From assembly GCF_003852495.1 (NCBI RefSeq), contig NZ_QAJI01000001.1, positions 703,977-767,976 of the forward strand: a DNA stretch of 64,000 nt, given 5' to 3'. Source of the stretch: Taibaiella sp. KBW10. GTDB lineage: Bacteria > Bacteroidota > Bacteroidia > Chitinophagales > Chitinophagaceae. Numbering within the stretch: the first letter of the stretch is position 1; each line of letters opens with the position of its first letter. The notes beneath the pieces were generated by a model that did no database searches, was not told the DNA's origin, and saw only the letters and a list, made by a program, of their open reading frames with translations. Of this stretch, positions 45,423-53,702 are shown piece after piece. Both the position numbers and the translations under genes were made by a program.

Positions 45423-46424
45423 ATGGAAGCAATTACAGACTTTTTTAAAGAAATACGTTCGAGATTATCAAATCCATTACTTGCATCATTTGCTATAAGC
45501 TGGTTAGTAATTAATTGGCAAGTTCCAGTTGGATTAATAGGTTATAAGCAAATTGATCTAAAGATAGATGGTTATAAGTCATACATTGATCTGATTAATC
45601 TAAATGCCTCATACTGGCTTTACTTTTGGAAACCTCTTATTTGGTCGTGTGCATACACATTTGGATTTCCATTAATTAAGATGTGTATTACAGCTTTTCT
45701 TAATGGAGTTAAAAAAAGAAGTGATAATTGGAACACTAAGATATTAAAGAACTACTATGTTCCGATGCAGATTTATGTAAAAGAAAAGGAACGTTATCAG
45801 AAAGCCGCTGCACAACTAACTGAGATATATTTAAAAGACTCTGAAATCATACAGAAAAACACCGAATTACAAACAGAAAATCTATCATTAAAAAGTAGTT
45901 TCCAATCATTAGAAATTGACAAATCAAAGTTAGATGATGATATTGCAGGATTACAAATAGCCAATATCCAATTACATGAGAAAATTGAAATAAAAAATAG
46001 TGAGTTAGTTACGCATAAAACCTCAATTGACAATTTTAGATACGAACAATTTCATCAACATGATTATAAATTACTTAATGGTAGATGGGTATTAGTAATT
46101 GTAAATAAGGAATCAACAAGGGCTATAGAAGTCGATATACTAGATAAACAAATTACAGATTCTAAGGGTATTCCTTTGGGAACAATTGATCTTGTATCTT
46201 TTGACTTTTTAAAAGACAATGTATACATAATAGCTAATATGCTTCATTTAGATAATTTCATTGCTTCGCAACAAACTGGAATTCTTATAAGCAATGAGTT
46301 CACTATGAAGATTTTGAACTTATCATTCGAGCATAGGGCTAAACAAAAACCTGAGATCAAAATAACCATTATGAGAGGAATTGTTGATGAACAAGCTTAC
46401 GAATTTCGATCTTTAGATGATTAA
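45423..46424 (+). CDS. Membrane-anchored coiled-coil protein of unknown function
   Basis: A 333-residue protein. Two N-terminal membrane segments (about 19-41, with [17 protein letters not shown], and 63-92) are followed by a basic patch and a long coiled coil (about 115-205), then a beta-rich C-terminal domain (about 215-333; [14 protein letters not shown]). I do not recognise the family, though the RLSNPxxxSFxISWLxxNW start looks like a recurring motif of uncharacterised membrane proteins. It is the first cargo gene. A membrane effector or sensor in defence is possible but unproven. Confidence 0.7.
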   Translation: MEAITDFFKEIRSRLSNPLLASFAISWLVINWQVPVGLIGYKQIDLKIDGYKSYIDLINLNASYWLYFWKPLIWSCAYTFGFPLIKMCITAFLNGVKKRSDNWNTKILKNYYVPMQIYVKEKERYQKAAAQLTEIYLKDSEIIQKNTELQTENLSLKSSFQSLEIDKSKLDDDIAGLQIANIQLHEKIEIKNSELVTHKTSIDNFRYEQFHQHDYKLLNGRWVLVIVNKESTRAIEVDILDKQITDSKGIPLGTIDLVSFDFLKDNVYIIANMLHLDNFIASQQTGILISNEFTMKILNLSFEHRAKQKPEIKITIMRGIVDEQAYEFRSLDD

Positions 46425-46451
46425 CAAAAAGAACCTTATAGGTGCTTTTTT
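46425..46451 (+). terminator. Weak terminator after the membrane coiled-coil gene
   Basis: AAAAAG-ACCT-TAT-AGGT followed by a seven-T run; the stem is short and imperfect. Confidence 0.5.
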
Positions 46452-46455
46452 TATA

Positions 46456-46710
46456 TTATACAACAACCACAAGGTCATCTTCATTAAATTCTAAAGTTTC
46501 TTCCGAATCTTCTTTTTTTACTTCAACCCTTCCTGTATCGATATGGATAGCAGTAACCCAATAAACTTCTTTTGGATTATCTTTCGTAGTGACTTTATCC
46601 CTCTTCTTTATTTTAATGGGTTCGTGATTAAGAGCTAGTCTCAGGAAATCATTAAAATCGCCCTCAAATTTTAAAGGTTCTTCCTTTTTGTCTTTTGATG
46701 TTTTAGCCAT
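46456..46710 (-). CDS. Small charged protein (84 residues), duplicated family
   Basis: A short protein with a lysine-rich N-terminus (MAKTSKDKKEEPLKFEGDF) and a beta-type C-terminal part (DKVTTKDNPKEVYWVTAIHI, then GRVEVKKEDSEETLEF) that looks like a small SH3/KOW-type barrel; this is only a guess. A truncated second copy lies at 48588-48679 with the same upstream sequence, so the unit has duplicated within the element. No function can be assigned. Confidence 0.55.
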   Translation of the reverse strand: MAKTSKDKKEEPLKFEGDFNDFLRLALNHEPIKIKKRDKVTTKDNPKEVYWVTAIHIDTGRVEVKKEDSEETLEFNEDDLVVVV

Positions 46711-46873
46711 AAACCAAAGTTACGAAAAATGTAATATTATTGAATCCCCTTGTCTTTCCGTTTTTATAATTTTAGATTTTGTTTCTATTTTAAAACAGCA
46801 ACTTACATTTTACCAAAACATAATTATATAAATTTCTCATATGGCATTATTTTAATATCTTATGTTTGTACAG

Positions 46874-46946
46874 CTATTCATTCTCATAAGTGTAAGTTAG
46901 GTTTCGTCTTGCTTGAATAGTGCCCCTGTAAAGGGGCTTTTTTATT
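46874..46946 (+). ncRNA. Candidate small RNA (about 70 nt)
   Basis: A TATGTTTG -7-like box at 46861-46868 is followed about 50 bases later by a clean intrinsic terminator (GCCCCTGTAAAGGGGC with a T-run, 46922-46944). No open frame occupies the interval. This is inference from signals only. Confidence 0.3.
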
Positions 46947-47050
46947 CTGCATATTCACATTTAGTCCTCTTATATAATAAAACTACTGCACCGATAAGAA
47001 TAGAGTACATTTACATCTCATAGTTAACCATAACCATTACAGAGATGTGA

Positions 47051-47071
47051 AAGCCCCTTTTTAGGGGCTTT
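47051..47071 (+). terminator. Hairpin (AAGCCCC / GGGGCTT)
   Basis: AAGCCCC-TTTTTA-GGGGCTT. An ATCTC/GAGAT pairing lies just upstream (about 47015-47047), so a structured RNA of about 60 nt is possible. Confidence 0.45.
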
Positions 47072-47143
47072 ACAATTATAACTTTTAAATTTATTTGCCC
47101 CCTATATAAATTTAGCATTATCGTTGAACCGTTAATCAATTGT

Positions 47144-47166
47144 GCCCCTTTATATGGGCTTTTTTA
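47144..47166 (+). terminator. Hairpin (GCCCC / GGGC with T-run)
   Basis: A short GC stem followed by six T. It lies about 90 bases upstream of the lipoprotein gene at 47254, so it could attenuate readthrough. Confidence 0.45.
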
Positions 47167-47253
47167 CAGGAAACTATTTTTTATCACATTTTTGTGTTAA
47201 ATAATATATAATTATTATATTTATACAATTATTCACTTAAATATCTAATAATT

Positions 47254-48024
47254 ATGAAAAGGAAATTATTCGCATTAGTAGGTGTATTAACTCTAATTAC
47301 CTATTCGATTGGCTGTAGTAAGAATAGTCATGAACAACCGAACACAAAAAAGGTAAATGTTCAATCTATAACTTCAAGCACTTCTTGTACACCTGAAAAT
47401 AGCTTAAATCCATATGACCACATCGGCGAAAAACACAATTTAGGAGTATATGCAGTAGTTAATGATCAAGATTTAGACAATGGCTCTTATCAAACTATTT
47501 CAAATTCACTATCTCAGTGGTGGACTGATAATGACAATTCAGTATATGATGAAGAAAGTGCCATGTATACTATGACTACTGTTGAGGGAGATTATGTAAA
47601 TAACTTTTCAAATATTATTCAAAACAGCAGTTTTAGCAATCACGCCAAAAGCTATCTTACTTATATGATAAATATAAGCTTGAACCCTCCACAAGGCCTA
47701 ACATACTGTCAACTTTATCAAATGCTAATTACTGCGGAAAATGAAATAATTGCTGATCAAAATCTTAACAACAACGAGAGATCAAAATTATTAACCGCAT
47801 ATGCCATAGGACGTTATTCTGCATATAACCCTCCAATAGTTGACCCCTATGTAACAGCTAGTATTTCCAGAGGGTGGGTAACTTTTGCATATGATGTTAT
47901 GGGCTATATAATGGCATATGAAAATGCAGAAGCAAATAACAATTTAGAAAATAGAGATAATTTAGCCCTTCAAGGTGCAATTGCCGCATCAAGTTGTTGG
48001 TGCTTACCATATAATCCATGGTAA
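47254..48024 (+). CDS. Lipoprotein of unknown function
   Basis: A 256-residue protein with a lipoprotein signal (MKRKLFALVGVLTLITYSIG, lipid-modified Cys in GCSK). The mature part is acidic and asparagine-rich, with helical stretches and cysteines near both ends (STSCTPENS; ASSCWCLPYNPW). I do not recognise the family. It is flanked by hairpins and is a stand-alone unit. It could be an immunity or surface-exclusion protein, which is speculation. Confidence 0.7.
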   Translation: MKRKLFALVGVLTLITYSIGCSKNSHEQPNTKKVNVQSITSSTSCTPENSLNPYDHIGEKHNLGVYAVVNDQDLDNGSYQTISNSLSQWWTDNDNSVYDEESAMYTMTTVEGDYVNNFSNIIQNSSFSNHAKSYLTYMINISLNPPQGLTYCQLYQMLITAENEIIADQNLNNNERSKLLTAYAIGRYSAYNPPIVDPYVTASISRGWVTFAYDVMGYIMAYENAEANNNLENRDNLALQGAIAASSCWCLPYNPW

Positions 48025-48058
48025 AATTAGGGAACTATATCAAGTTATGAGAAATTAG

Positions 48059-48087
48059 AAAAAGCATCATTTTTGATGCTTTTTTAG
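48059..48087 (+). terminator. Terminator after the lipoprotein gene
   Basis: AAAAAGCATCA and TGATGCTTTTTT pair around a TTTT loop, 35 bases after the stop codon. Confidence 0.75.
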
Positions 48088-48101
48088 TTACTATTTATCT
48101 T

Positions 48102-48314
48102 TTGGATATTCAATTTTGTTTTCAAACGCTTCTACCTTTTTTTACTTTTGAGCACAAAACTCTATTAGCGAAAAATATACCTCCATATAATTCGGTGAGA
48201 GGTGCTTTTATTGAAGGGAGGCTTCTCTATAAAGGTGCGGAATTCTATGAAAAAACCACATTCAGATTTATATTAGAAATCCCAACTGTATTAAAAAAAA
48301 ATTCATCCCAATAA
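48102..48314 (+). CDS. Doubtful 70-residue open frame
   Basis: An open frame with the segment PPYNSVRGAFIEGRLLYKGAE, which looks like a recurring short peptide found in Bacteroidota genomes in repetitive or IS-associated DNA; I cannot name it. The start region is hydrophobic and the codon choice is poor. It could be a fragment of a larger gene or an untranslated repeat. Confidence 0.22.
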   Translation: MDIQFCFQTLLPFFTFEHKTLLAKNIPPYNSVRGAFIEGRLLYKGAEFYEKTTFRFILEIPTVLKKNSSQ

Positions 48315-48353
48315 ATGCACAATAATGGAACGGCACAATTTAATATATACTTT

Positions 48354-48527
48354 ATGGAAAAGTACATTAAGAAATTTGAAGAGTATGTGTCAGGATTACC
48401 TAGACACGAAGATGATAGGGATGTTAAAGATATAGTCGATGATAAAATGCGGAAAGAAAAAGAAATAACAGATAAACTAATTAATAGAGTTGATACTGAA
48501 ATAACTAATCCACAAGAAGATAAATAA
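48354..48527 (+). CDS. Small MKxIKxF-family protein, copy A
   Basis: A 57-residue protein from the ATG at 48354: MEKYIKKFEEYVSGLPRHED then a charged helical tail. Its start and the preceding TTAATATATACTTTATG match those of the small gene directly behind the transposase (62467), indicating a common origin. Highly charged and probably helical. A terminator follows at once. Function unknown. Confidence 0.5.
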   Translation: MEKYIKKFEEYVSGLPRHEDDRDVKDIVDDKMRKEKEITDKLINRVDTEITNPQEDK

Positions 48528-48559
48528 AAAAACTGCATCAATTATGATGCAGTTTTTTT
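48526..48559 (+). terminator. Terminator after small gene copy A
   Basis: AAAAAAACTGCATCA and TGATGCAGTTTTTTT pair around ATTA, directly at the stop codon. Confidence 0.8.
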
Positions 48560-48587
48560 ATTTTCGGGCTTTGTCCCAACTCCTTTA

Positions 48588-48679
48588 GGCTCATGATTAA
48601 GAGCTAGCCTTAAGAAATCATTAAAATCACCTTCCAATTTTAACGGTTCTTCCTTCTTGTCTTTTGATGTTTTAGCCAT
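48588..48679 (-). pseudogene. Truncated second copy of the 84-residue gene
   Basis: From an ATG at 48679 the frame gives MAKTSKDKKEEPLKLEGDF and FLRLALNHEP, almost identical to the gene at 46710, then similarity stops at about 48588, where unrelated sequence begins. The C-terminal barrel-like half is absent. Similarity continues upstream to about 48765. Confidence 0.75.
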
Positions 48680-48705
48680 ATTACAAAGTTGCGAAAAACG
48701 TAATA

Positions 48706-48936
48706 TTACTTAATCCCTTGTCTTTCTGTTTTCTCTGCCTTTAGATTTTGTTTCCTTATTTGGTGACTATCTAATTTATTCATAATATCTCCTATATTCC
48801 TCATTACTTCAACATGGTTTAAAGAATGCGCCGTTTCTGCTTCATCATCTTGCTCTTTCTTTTTCATATCCTTTACATGATCGTATAACGTATGAAAAGG
48901 CTTATTGAATTCATTAAATGGTTTAATATACTTCAT
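48706..48936 (-). CDS. Small MKxIKxF-family protein, copy B
   Basis: A 76-residue protein from the ATG at 48936 (MKYIKPFNEFNKPFHTLYDH), followed by a charged helix rich in Lys, Glu and Asp. A longer frame begins at 48984, but the ATG at 48936 gives the motif shared with copies at 48354, 56827 and 62467. It is followed by the truncated 84-residue gene, so the pair was once a two-gene unit. Function unknown. Confidence 0.5.
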   Translation of the reverse strand: MKYIKPFNEFNKPFHTLYDHVKDMKKKEQDDEAETAHSLNHVEVMRNIGDIMNKLDSHQIRKQNLKAEKTERQGIK

Positions 48937-49028
48937 ACAATATATAGTAAAAAGATTATACTCATCTTCCTTCCTATATTGCAATTAAAAAGTGTATCAA
49001 AATTCATAACTTTAAACTAAAAACATGT

Positions 49029-49967
49029 ATGGAACTTTTAAATTTAGAAGAATTTACTAGCGATACAATTGATCAAATCATCAACTCAAGATTAGAAGAG
49101 AGCATTAATATAGAGTTTAAATCAGGGGCTGCCTTATCTAATGAGAAATCAGTAAAAAAGGAAATATCAAAAGATGTTTCTTCTTTTGCTAATTCTGATG
49201 GTGGTTTGATTTTCTATGGTATTGAAGAGCAAAACCACGTTGCTTCATCTTTTTCGTTTATTGATGGCAATACTTATACTAAGGAGTGGTTAGAAAATGT
49301 CATTTTGTCTAATATTCAACCTAAAATAGAAGGGTTAAAAATATTTCCAATTAGAGTTGATAATGATATTGAAAAGACATTTTATGTGATAAAAATACCA
49401 AACTCAAATAGTAGCCCCCATATTAATGGTGACAAAAAGTATTACCGAAGGTTTAATTTTCAATCAGTACCAATGGAAGAGTATGAAATAAGAAATTTAT
49501 ATTTTAAACCTAATAAATCTACAATTGATGGTCATAGAATTTCTGTTAATCAGGGTCAAGCTGAGTTCTGCAAAATAGATCATTATTCTTTTAGAATTAT
49601 TATTGAAGTAACTAATTCAGGTAGATATGTTGCTGAAAAATATAAAGTGGCATTTACTGTTAATGGTATTAAAGAAGTACAGTTAGTATACGACAAATCA
49701 TATAGTTATAACACTCTTCAAGGAAACAATTCTATAACTGTCTCAAATAGTGAAATGATACCAATATTTCCAAAAGAAGTATATACAATTTTGAGATTTG
49801 AAATATCTATACCTGTAGCGAGCTATGAAGAGTTTATTGACGAAGCTGAGTATAAATTAGTAGTTTATAATCTTGGCGAAATGGATGAATACCCTATTGA
49901 TCTCAATCCACTTATTGAAGAAAGAAGAAATATAGACTATGATGAACTTGATATGTTAAGTATGTAA
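49029..49967 (+). CDS. AlbA_2/Schlafen-type ATP-binding domain protein
   Basis: A 312-residue protein. The N-terminal domain (about 1-160) has the AlbA_2/Schlafen signature: Glu23, IEFKSG (28-33), FANSDGGLIFYGIEE (53-67) and KYYRRFNFQSVPMEEYEI near 145. These residues line the nuclease or nucleotide-binding centre in Schlafen-like proteins. The C-terminal half (about 170-312) is beta-rich without a recognised motif. Such proteins occur in defence islands and may cleave tRNA or regulate. It is convergent with an Mrr-like gene across a 31-base gap that contains a transposon-end-like sequence. Confidence 0.78.
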   Translation: MELLNLEEFTSDTIDQIINSRLEESINIEFKSGAALSNEKSVKKEISKDVSSFANSDGGLIFYGIEEQNHVASSFSFIDGNTYTKEWLENVILSNIQPKIEGLKIFPIRVDNDIEKTFYVIKIPNSNSSPHINGDKKYYRRFNFQSVPMEEYEIRNLYFKPNKSTIDGHRISVNQGQAEFCKIDHYSFRIIIEVTNSGRYVAEKYKVAFTVNGIKEVQLVYDKSYSYNTLQGNNSITVSNSEMIPIFPKEVYTILRFEISIPVASYEEFIDEAEYKLVVYNLGEMDEYPIDLNPLIEERRNIDYDELDMLSM

Positions 49968-49971
49968 TTCA

Positions 49972-50001
49972 GGAGGCAAATCAGCAGATTGGACAAATTT
50001 A
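49972..50001 (+). repeat. Internal transposon-end-like sequence
   Basis: It starts GG and contains AATCAGCAGATTGGACAAAT (49979-49998), matching 18 of 20 positions of the outer repeat core in the left-end orientation, at the same distance from the GG. It sits in the junction between two cargo genes and overlaps the stop codon of the Mrr-like gene. Confidence 0.75.
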
Positions 50002-50862
50002 GGCTTCCAAGATCAAATTTTCATAATTTTCATAGGCTTTTTCGCGAACATGAATCGAAGCAAATCTCTCAACAGTTTCTTTTGAAATATTAGCCAGAAA
50101 TTCGTTGCGCCAATTTATTATATCATCCCTCAAAAAGTCAATATTAATTCTTAAGAAATTTTCAATTTCACTCCTGTTTACTTTACAGTAATACAAGTAC
50201 TTTTTATTCGTAAAATTTGTACTGCTGTCATTTTTATTTGCTGGAATAAAGATATTTATTGTATGTAAGCGGTCAAAGTCTCTGAATGCTCTGACAATAT
50301 TCTCTAGAAGCTTTTTATATGCATAATATTCGGTAGTAGCATAGCCCTCTTTGAAGCAGATAGCCCTTTTTTTATAATCTGATTTGTCAACATCAAAGTA
50401 TGCCGAATTCTGCTTACCTCTTCTCAAAAATTCCGATTTAGAGAGCTGCAAACCTTTTATATTCTGATTGAAAAAATAATCTACAGTTAATTCTAATTCA
50501 TTCAACTCATTAACTCTTAATATATCAAGCTTCAAATTGGAATACTTCACTCTATTTTTAGCCGCTTTTGAGTACCCATTATTCGTAATCATAAACCCAA
50601 AATTAGCATTGACATCTTGTATCATTCCAATAAAAGATTCTACATCCTTCACATCAATATTCCTACTATAATATTTTGAGTCAACAACTCCTAATATCCG
50701 TTTTCCAGCTAGATTACCTCTTATAGCAAAATCAATTTGTCTTTCTGTTTTACTATATAGTCCAAATATAGAATCATCATATTCAATTTCACATTCAGGA
50801 TATGTTTCTTTTAAGAAATTGAACAATTTATTTTCATAATCCTTCCACATATGCTTTATCAT
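49999..50862 (-). CDS. Mrr-like restriction endonuclease
   Basis: A 287-residue protein with a PD-(D/E)xK nuclease core at the N-terminus: Asp44 in RQIDFAIRG and the D61-x-K63 pair in VVDSKYYSRN, followed by DVESFIGMIQDVNANFGFMITN, typical of the Mrr/restriction-endonuclease-like fold. The C-terminal half is helical with a basic character. Mrr-type enzymes cleave modified or foreign DNA. No methyltransferase is nearby, so a type IV-like or abortive role is more likely than a classical R-M pair. Its stop codon lies in the internal end-like repeat. Confidence 0.75.
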   Translation of the reverse strand: MIKHMWKDYENKLFNFLKETYPECEIEYDDSIFGLYSKTERQIDFAIRGNLAGKRILGVVDSKYYSRNIDVKDVESFIGMIQDVNANFGFMITNNGYSKAAKNRVKYSNLKLDILRVNELNELELTVDYFFNQNIKGLQLSKSEFLRRGKQNSAYFDVDKSDYKKRAICFKEGYATTEYYAYKKLLENIVRAFRDFDRLHTINIFIPANKNDSSTNFTNKKYLYYCKVNRSEIENFLRINIDFLRDDIINWRNEFLANISKETVERFASIHVREKAYENYENLILEA

Positions 50863-50977
50863 AGTAATTACTAATTACAAAATAGTTTAACTATGTCAAA
50901 ATAACTGAATATTCCTTAATTCTATTTGGCTAATTCATGCACATTCCATATACTTTTCTTACACAAATCAATATATT

Positions 50978-51193
50978 ATGAAACAGTTACTAGCTTTCTT
51001 ATACAAAAATCGAAGAATGGTATCATTTAAAGAAATAGAAACACAATTAGGTTTTAGTGAATCAAAGATCAACAATGCTTGTAAAGAAGCAGAATTCAGG
51101 CTTGGTCATAATGTAAAGTTCTTTTTTGCTGAGGAAGGAGCGGTATTTATGTCAGGTAATATGGCTAGAATAGCGGAATACTTAGATAGTTAG
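50978..51193 (+). CDS. Small helix-turn-helix-like protein
   Basis: A 71-residue protein. MVSFKEIETQLGFSESKINNA (about residues 14-34) looks like a winged-helix/HTH segment, and the end is a short beta hairpin (VKFFFAEEGAVFMSG). It is divergent from the Mrr-like gene (115-base gap), so it could be its regulator. No further assignment is possible. Confidence 0.55.
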   Translation: MKQLLAFLYKNRRMVSFKEIETQLGFSESKINNACKEAEFRLGHNVKFFFAEEGAVFMSGNMARIAEYLDS

Positions 51194-51225
51194 AGAAAGG
51201 CAGTCAATTATGACTGCCTTTCTCT
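51192..51225. terminator. Bidirectional terminator
   Basis: AGAGAAAGGCAGTCA and TGACTGCCTTTCTCT pair perfectly between two convergent genes. Confidence 0.85.
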
Positions 51226-51227
51226 AT

Positions 51228-52043
51228 TTAAAACTTGAATAACTCTACTCCTAGCCTTATCCCGATAGAACAATATTTGGGAAATGTACCTTCACCATAT
51301 ATTTCACCGGGATTGCCATATTGCCTATTACCATTCAAATCATTTTTGTAATCACCTAATCTTGAAAATCCATTCACATAGTTATCATTGATAATAGGAT
51401 AATGAAATCCCGGATAACCTGATAAACATAAACCAACAAAGAAACTCCGTGACAATTTTTGTGAGTAAATTCGATAGGTAATGTTTAAATCGAATACAGG
51501 TGCAAAGTTATCCAGTCCCCATTCAAGTACACCATAATCATAACGGTGATCTCCTTTTACCCTTAATGTATCCGTTACATATTGTTCTCCTTGTAACGAA
51601 AACATTGTTCTAACACCAAAGTCAATATCTAATGTAGCCTTTACTTTATTGTTCTGTTTAATCGGAATTGAATATCCGACAAATGCTTGGGCAGATAACA
51701 TGTCCATTGATGCAGTATAATGACCTACTGAATGATAGTTACTAGTACCGGGAATATAAAATCCCATGTTATCATATTTAAGTCTCAGTTTTTGAGAATA
51801 ACGAGAATAACCCCCACCTACACCATAATACCATCTTCCTTTTGTGGTTCTACGATAGGTAAGATCAGCAGTATAACCCATTCGATTTAGCGAACTAAGC
51901 GATTTTTCTCCAAAATTATCACGGTACACATCAAGACTGTTAAGCCAAATCTTAGGTGTTGCACTAATATCTATATGATTTTTTTGTGCACTAACATTAA
52001 ATCCAACAATAGTTAAGCCAGTCAATAAAGCAATTCTTTTCAT
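51228..52043 (-). CDS. Outer-membrane beta-barrel-like protein
   Basis: A 271-residue protein from the ATG at 52043 (MKRIALLTGLTIVGFNVSAQ), a clean signal peptide; a longer frame overlaps the upstream gene. The mature part alternates polar and aromatic strands (YYGVGGGYSRYSQKLRLKY, FFVGLCLSGYPGFHYP) and ends in phenylalanine (GVELFKF), as expected of a barrel folded by the Bam complex. It starts 11 bases after the stop of the PKD-type lipoprotein gene, so the two are cotranscribed and may form an envelope complex. Confidence 0.7.
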   Translation of the reverse strand: MKRIALLTGLTIVGFNVSAQKNHIDISATPKIWLNSLDVYRDNFGEKSLSSLNRMGYTADLTYRRTTKGRWYYGVGGGYSRYSQKLRLKYDNMGFYIPGTSNYHSVGHYTASMDMLSAQAFVGYSIPIKQNNKVKATLDIDFGVRTMFSLQGEQYVTDTLRVKGDHRYDYGVLEWGLDNFAPVFDLNITYRIYSQKLSRSFFVGLCLSGYPGFHYPIINDNYVNGFSRLGDYKNDLNGNRQYGNPGEIYGEGTFPKYCSIGIRLGVELFKF

Positions 52044-52053
52044 TAAAATATTT

Positions 52054-53454
52054 TTAGTCACAAACGGACATGATAAATCTTTTTTCGTGTGTGTGAGAAC
52101 CAATGGTTACTTTAAACAAGCCCTCAATTGTTATCCATTTTAATTGGATTGTTCTAAGTAAACCTGCATCACAAGATTTCCTATTAATATTAGCATCATC
52201 TACATTATTCAACCAGATACTCTGTTCCGGTGTAGCACCATATAAGGTACATGGAACAACATCATTTTTATAACCGTAAGAGAACAAAGATAAGCCAAGA
52301 GCAGTTGCTTTTTTGTTTTTCCATGATGAGCCTTCTTTTACAAAATAAGTTACTTCACCTAATCCATCAGCACATTTACCCTGTAACCAGTGCCGTCTTT
52401 TATTGTAAGTCAACTTACATCTTATTGCATGGGTAGCATCTATCTCATGCCAATAGGTTTTTGTTTTTGATGCATTAGAACATAGGTTACCACCTACAAC
52501 AGTTACTTGATATGATTTCGTAACAACAATCTGTCCGTTACTTGTTGCTCTTGCTTTAATTGTTAATGTATATGTTCCTGCTGCCGGATATTGGTGCTCA
52601 TCATATAGTTCTATACCAAACATACCACCTGTAGCATGATAATTAGTGTAACCTGCACTACCATCACCATAATCAACATCATAATAAGCAGAAAGTGGTG
52701 TGTATGGGTTAATTGTGTTTATCAATACCATTGAACGTATAACAGCCTTGTTAAGTTGACCGCCACACTCATTCATACTATGTACTAATCCAGACAATTC
52801 CCATTGAGCCAACGGTTGAGGGTCTTCTCCTATTGTTGGGGTAATTTCCCATCCATTAATAGAGATGTCATTTATAACAAGATGCTTTTTACTCCAATCT
52901 AAAGCCCTTATTTGGCTTATTGAAATCGTACCATTACCCTCTTGAAGTAATCTTGACCCTGCTAGAATTTCTTCTGCTTTGGTTACATTTTCACCTAAAA
53001 TAATAATGTCAAATTGAGAAGACATTCTTTTGTAAATATTGTCTCCAATTTTATATTCCTTGTATTGGTTCATTATAGATTGCTCCACCTTAGTAAAGGG
53101 TTCGTCAGGAATTTCACTAGGCTTGTTCCATCCAATAGCATTTTGAGCATCAAAAGCATCTGCTTTAATTTGGCGATATGAATTAGAAAAACCTACTTGT
53201 TCTTCTATACTCATTAATACATCATCTGTTTCCTGATCAGAACTACTTACTTGTTCCTGTAATAACGCCATATATGCTTTAAATTGTTCTTCATCCTTAA
53301 ATGTAAGAATGCCATTTTGTACAGTCGGCATTGTCATTAAAGTACCATTCATTGTACGCAATTGCTTTTTATTTGCTTCTTGTACAATTTCCTTTTTACA
53401 TGCTCCAAATATTATTGCAACTAACAATAATAGAACAATAGATGTTTTTTTCAT
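52054..53454 (-). CDS. PKD-like lipoprotein
   Basis: A 466-residue protein with a lipobox (MKKTSIVLLLLVAIIFGACKK). Residues about 60-220 are helical; about 230-330 contain a PKD-like sandwich (YYDVDYGDGSAGYTN, YPAAGTYTLTIKARATS); the C-terminal part is cysteine-containing and basic. It is encoded with the outer-membrane-type protein after it. A role in surface adhesion or defence against phage adsorption is conceivable; nothing in the sequence proves it. Confidence 0.7.
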   Translation of the reverse strand: MKKTSIVLLLLVAIIFGACKKEIVQEANKKQLRTMNGTLMTMPTVQNGILTFKDEEQFKAYMALLQEQVSSSDQETDDVLMSIEEQVGFSNSYRQIKADAFDAQNAIGWNKPSEIPDEPFTKVEQSIMNQYKEYKIGDNIYKRMSSQFDIIILGENVTKAEEILAGSRLLQEGNGTISISQIRALDWSKKHLVINDISINGWEITPTIGEDPQPLAQWELSGLVHSMNECGGQLNKAVIRSMVLINTINPYTPLSAYYDVDYGDGSAGYTNYHATGGMFGIELYDEHQYPAAGTYTLTIKARATSNGQIVVTKSYQVTVVGGNLCSNASKTKTYWHEIDATHAIRCKLTYNKRRHWLQGKCADGLGEVTYFVKEGSSWKNKKATALGLSLFSYGYKNDVVPCTLYGATPEQSIWLNNVDDANINRKSCDAGLLRTIQLKWITIEGLFKVTIGSHTHEKRFIMSVCD

Positions 53455-53555
53455 TTGTTTTTGTTTTTTGAATTAAAAATTTCGCAATAGTAGTAATTAT
53501 TTTTTGGCATAAAGAACATCTAAGTGAATTATTTATTGATAATCAATAAACTTTT

Positions 53556-53702
53556 TTATAACTGTTTCTCTAGTCTTGCTATTTTCTCTCTTATAGATAA
53601 CATCTTTTTATCAGTATCTAAACGTTGTCTAGTTTTAGTTTCTTGGAGCCTTTTTAGATTCTCCTTTTCTCTTTCAATTTGGGCTTTAATCTGGTCTTTC
53701 AT
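53556..53702 (-). CDS. Short coiled-coil protein (48 residues)
   Basis: From an ATG at 53702: MKDQIKAQIEREKENLKRLQ, continuing as a heptad-rich helix to EKIARLEKQL and TAA. Nearly every position fits a coiled coil. It lies about 100 bases upstream of the PKD-like lipoprotein gene on the same strand. The opposite strand also has an open frame here, but it is hydrophobic and less credible. Confidence 0.45.
   Translation of the reverse strand: MKDQIKAQIEREKENLKRLQETKTRQRLDTDKKMLSIREKIARLEKQL

Larger units (their letters stand above)
46711..47253. other. Non-coding stretch with three short terminator hairpins
   Basis: No gene is seen. Bases 46711-46795 are homologous to sequence upstream of the truncated copy at 48680-48765. 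Beyond that are a TATGTTTG promoter-like box (46861-46868) and three CCCC/GGGG hairpins with U-runs (46920, 47051, 47144). The arrangement suggests small RNAs rather than stacked gene terminators, because no gene ends here. Confidence 0.5.

Noticed and set aside
45305..45498. A 64-residue C-terminal extension of the adhesin read into the transposon
   Set aside because: It runs through the terminal repeat and a terminator hairpin and is an accident of the insertion.
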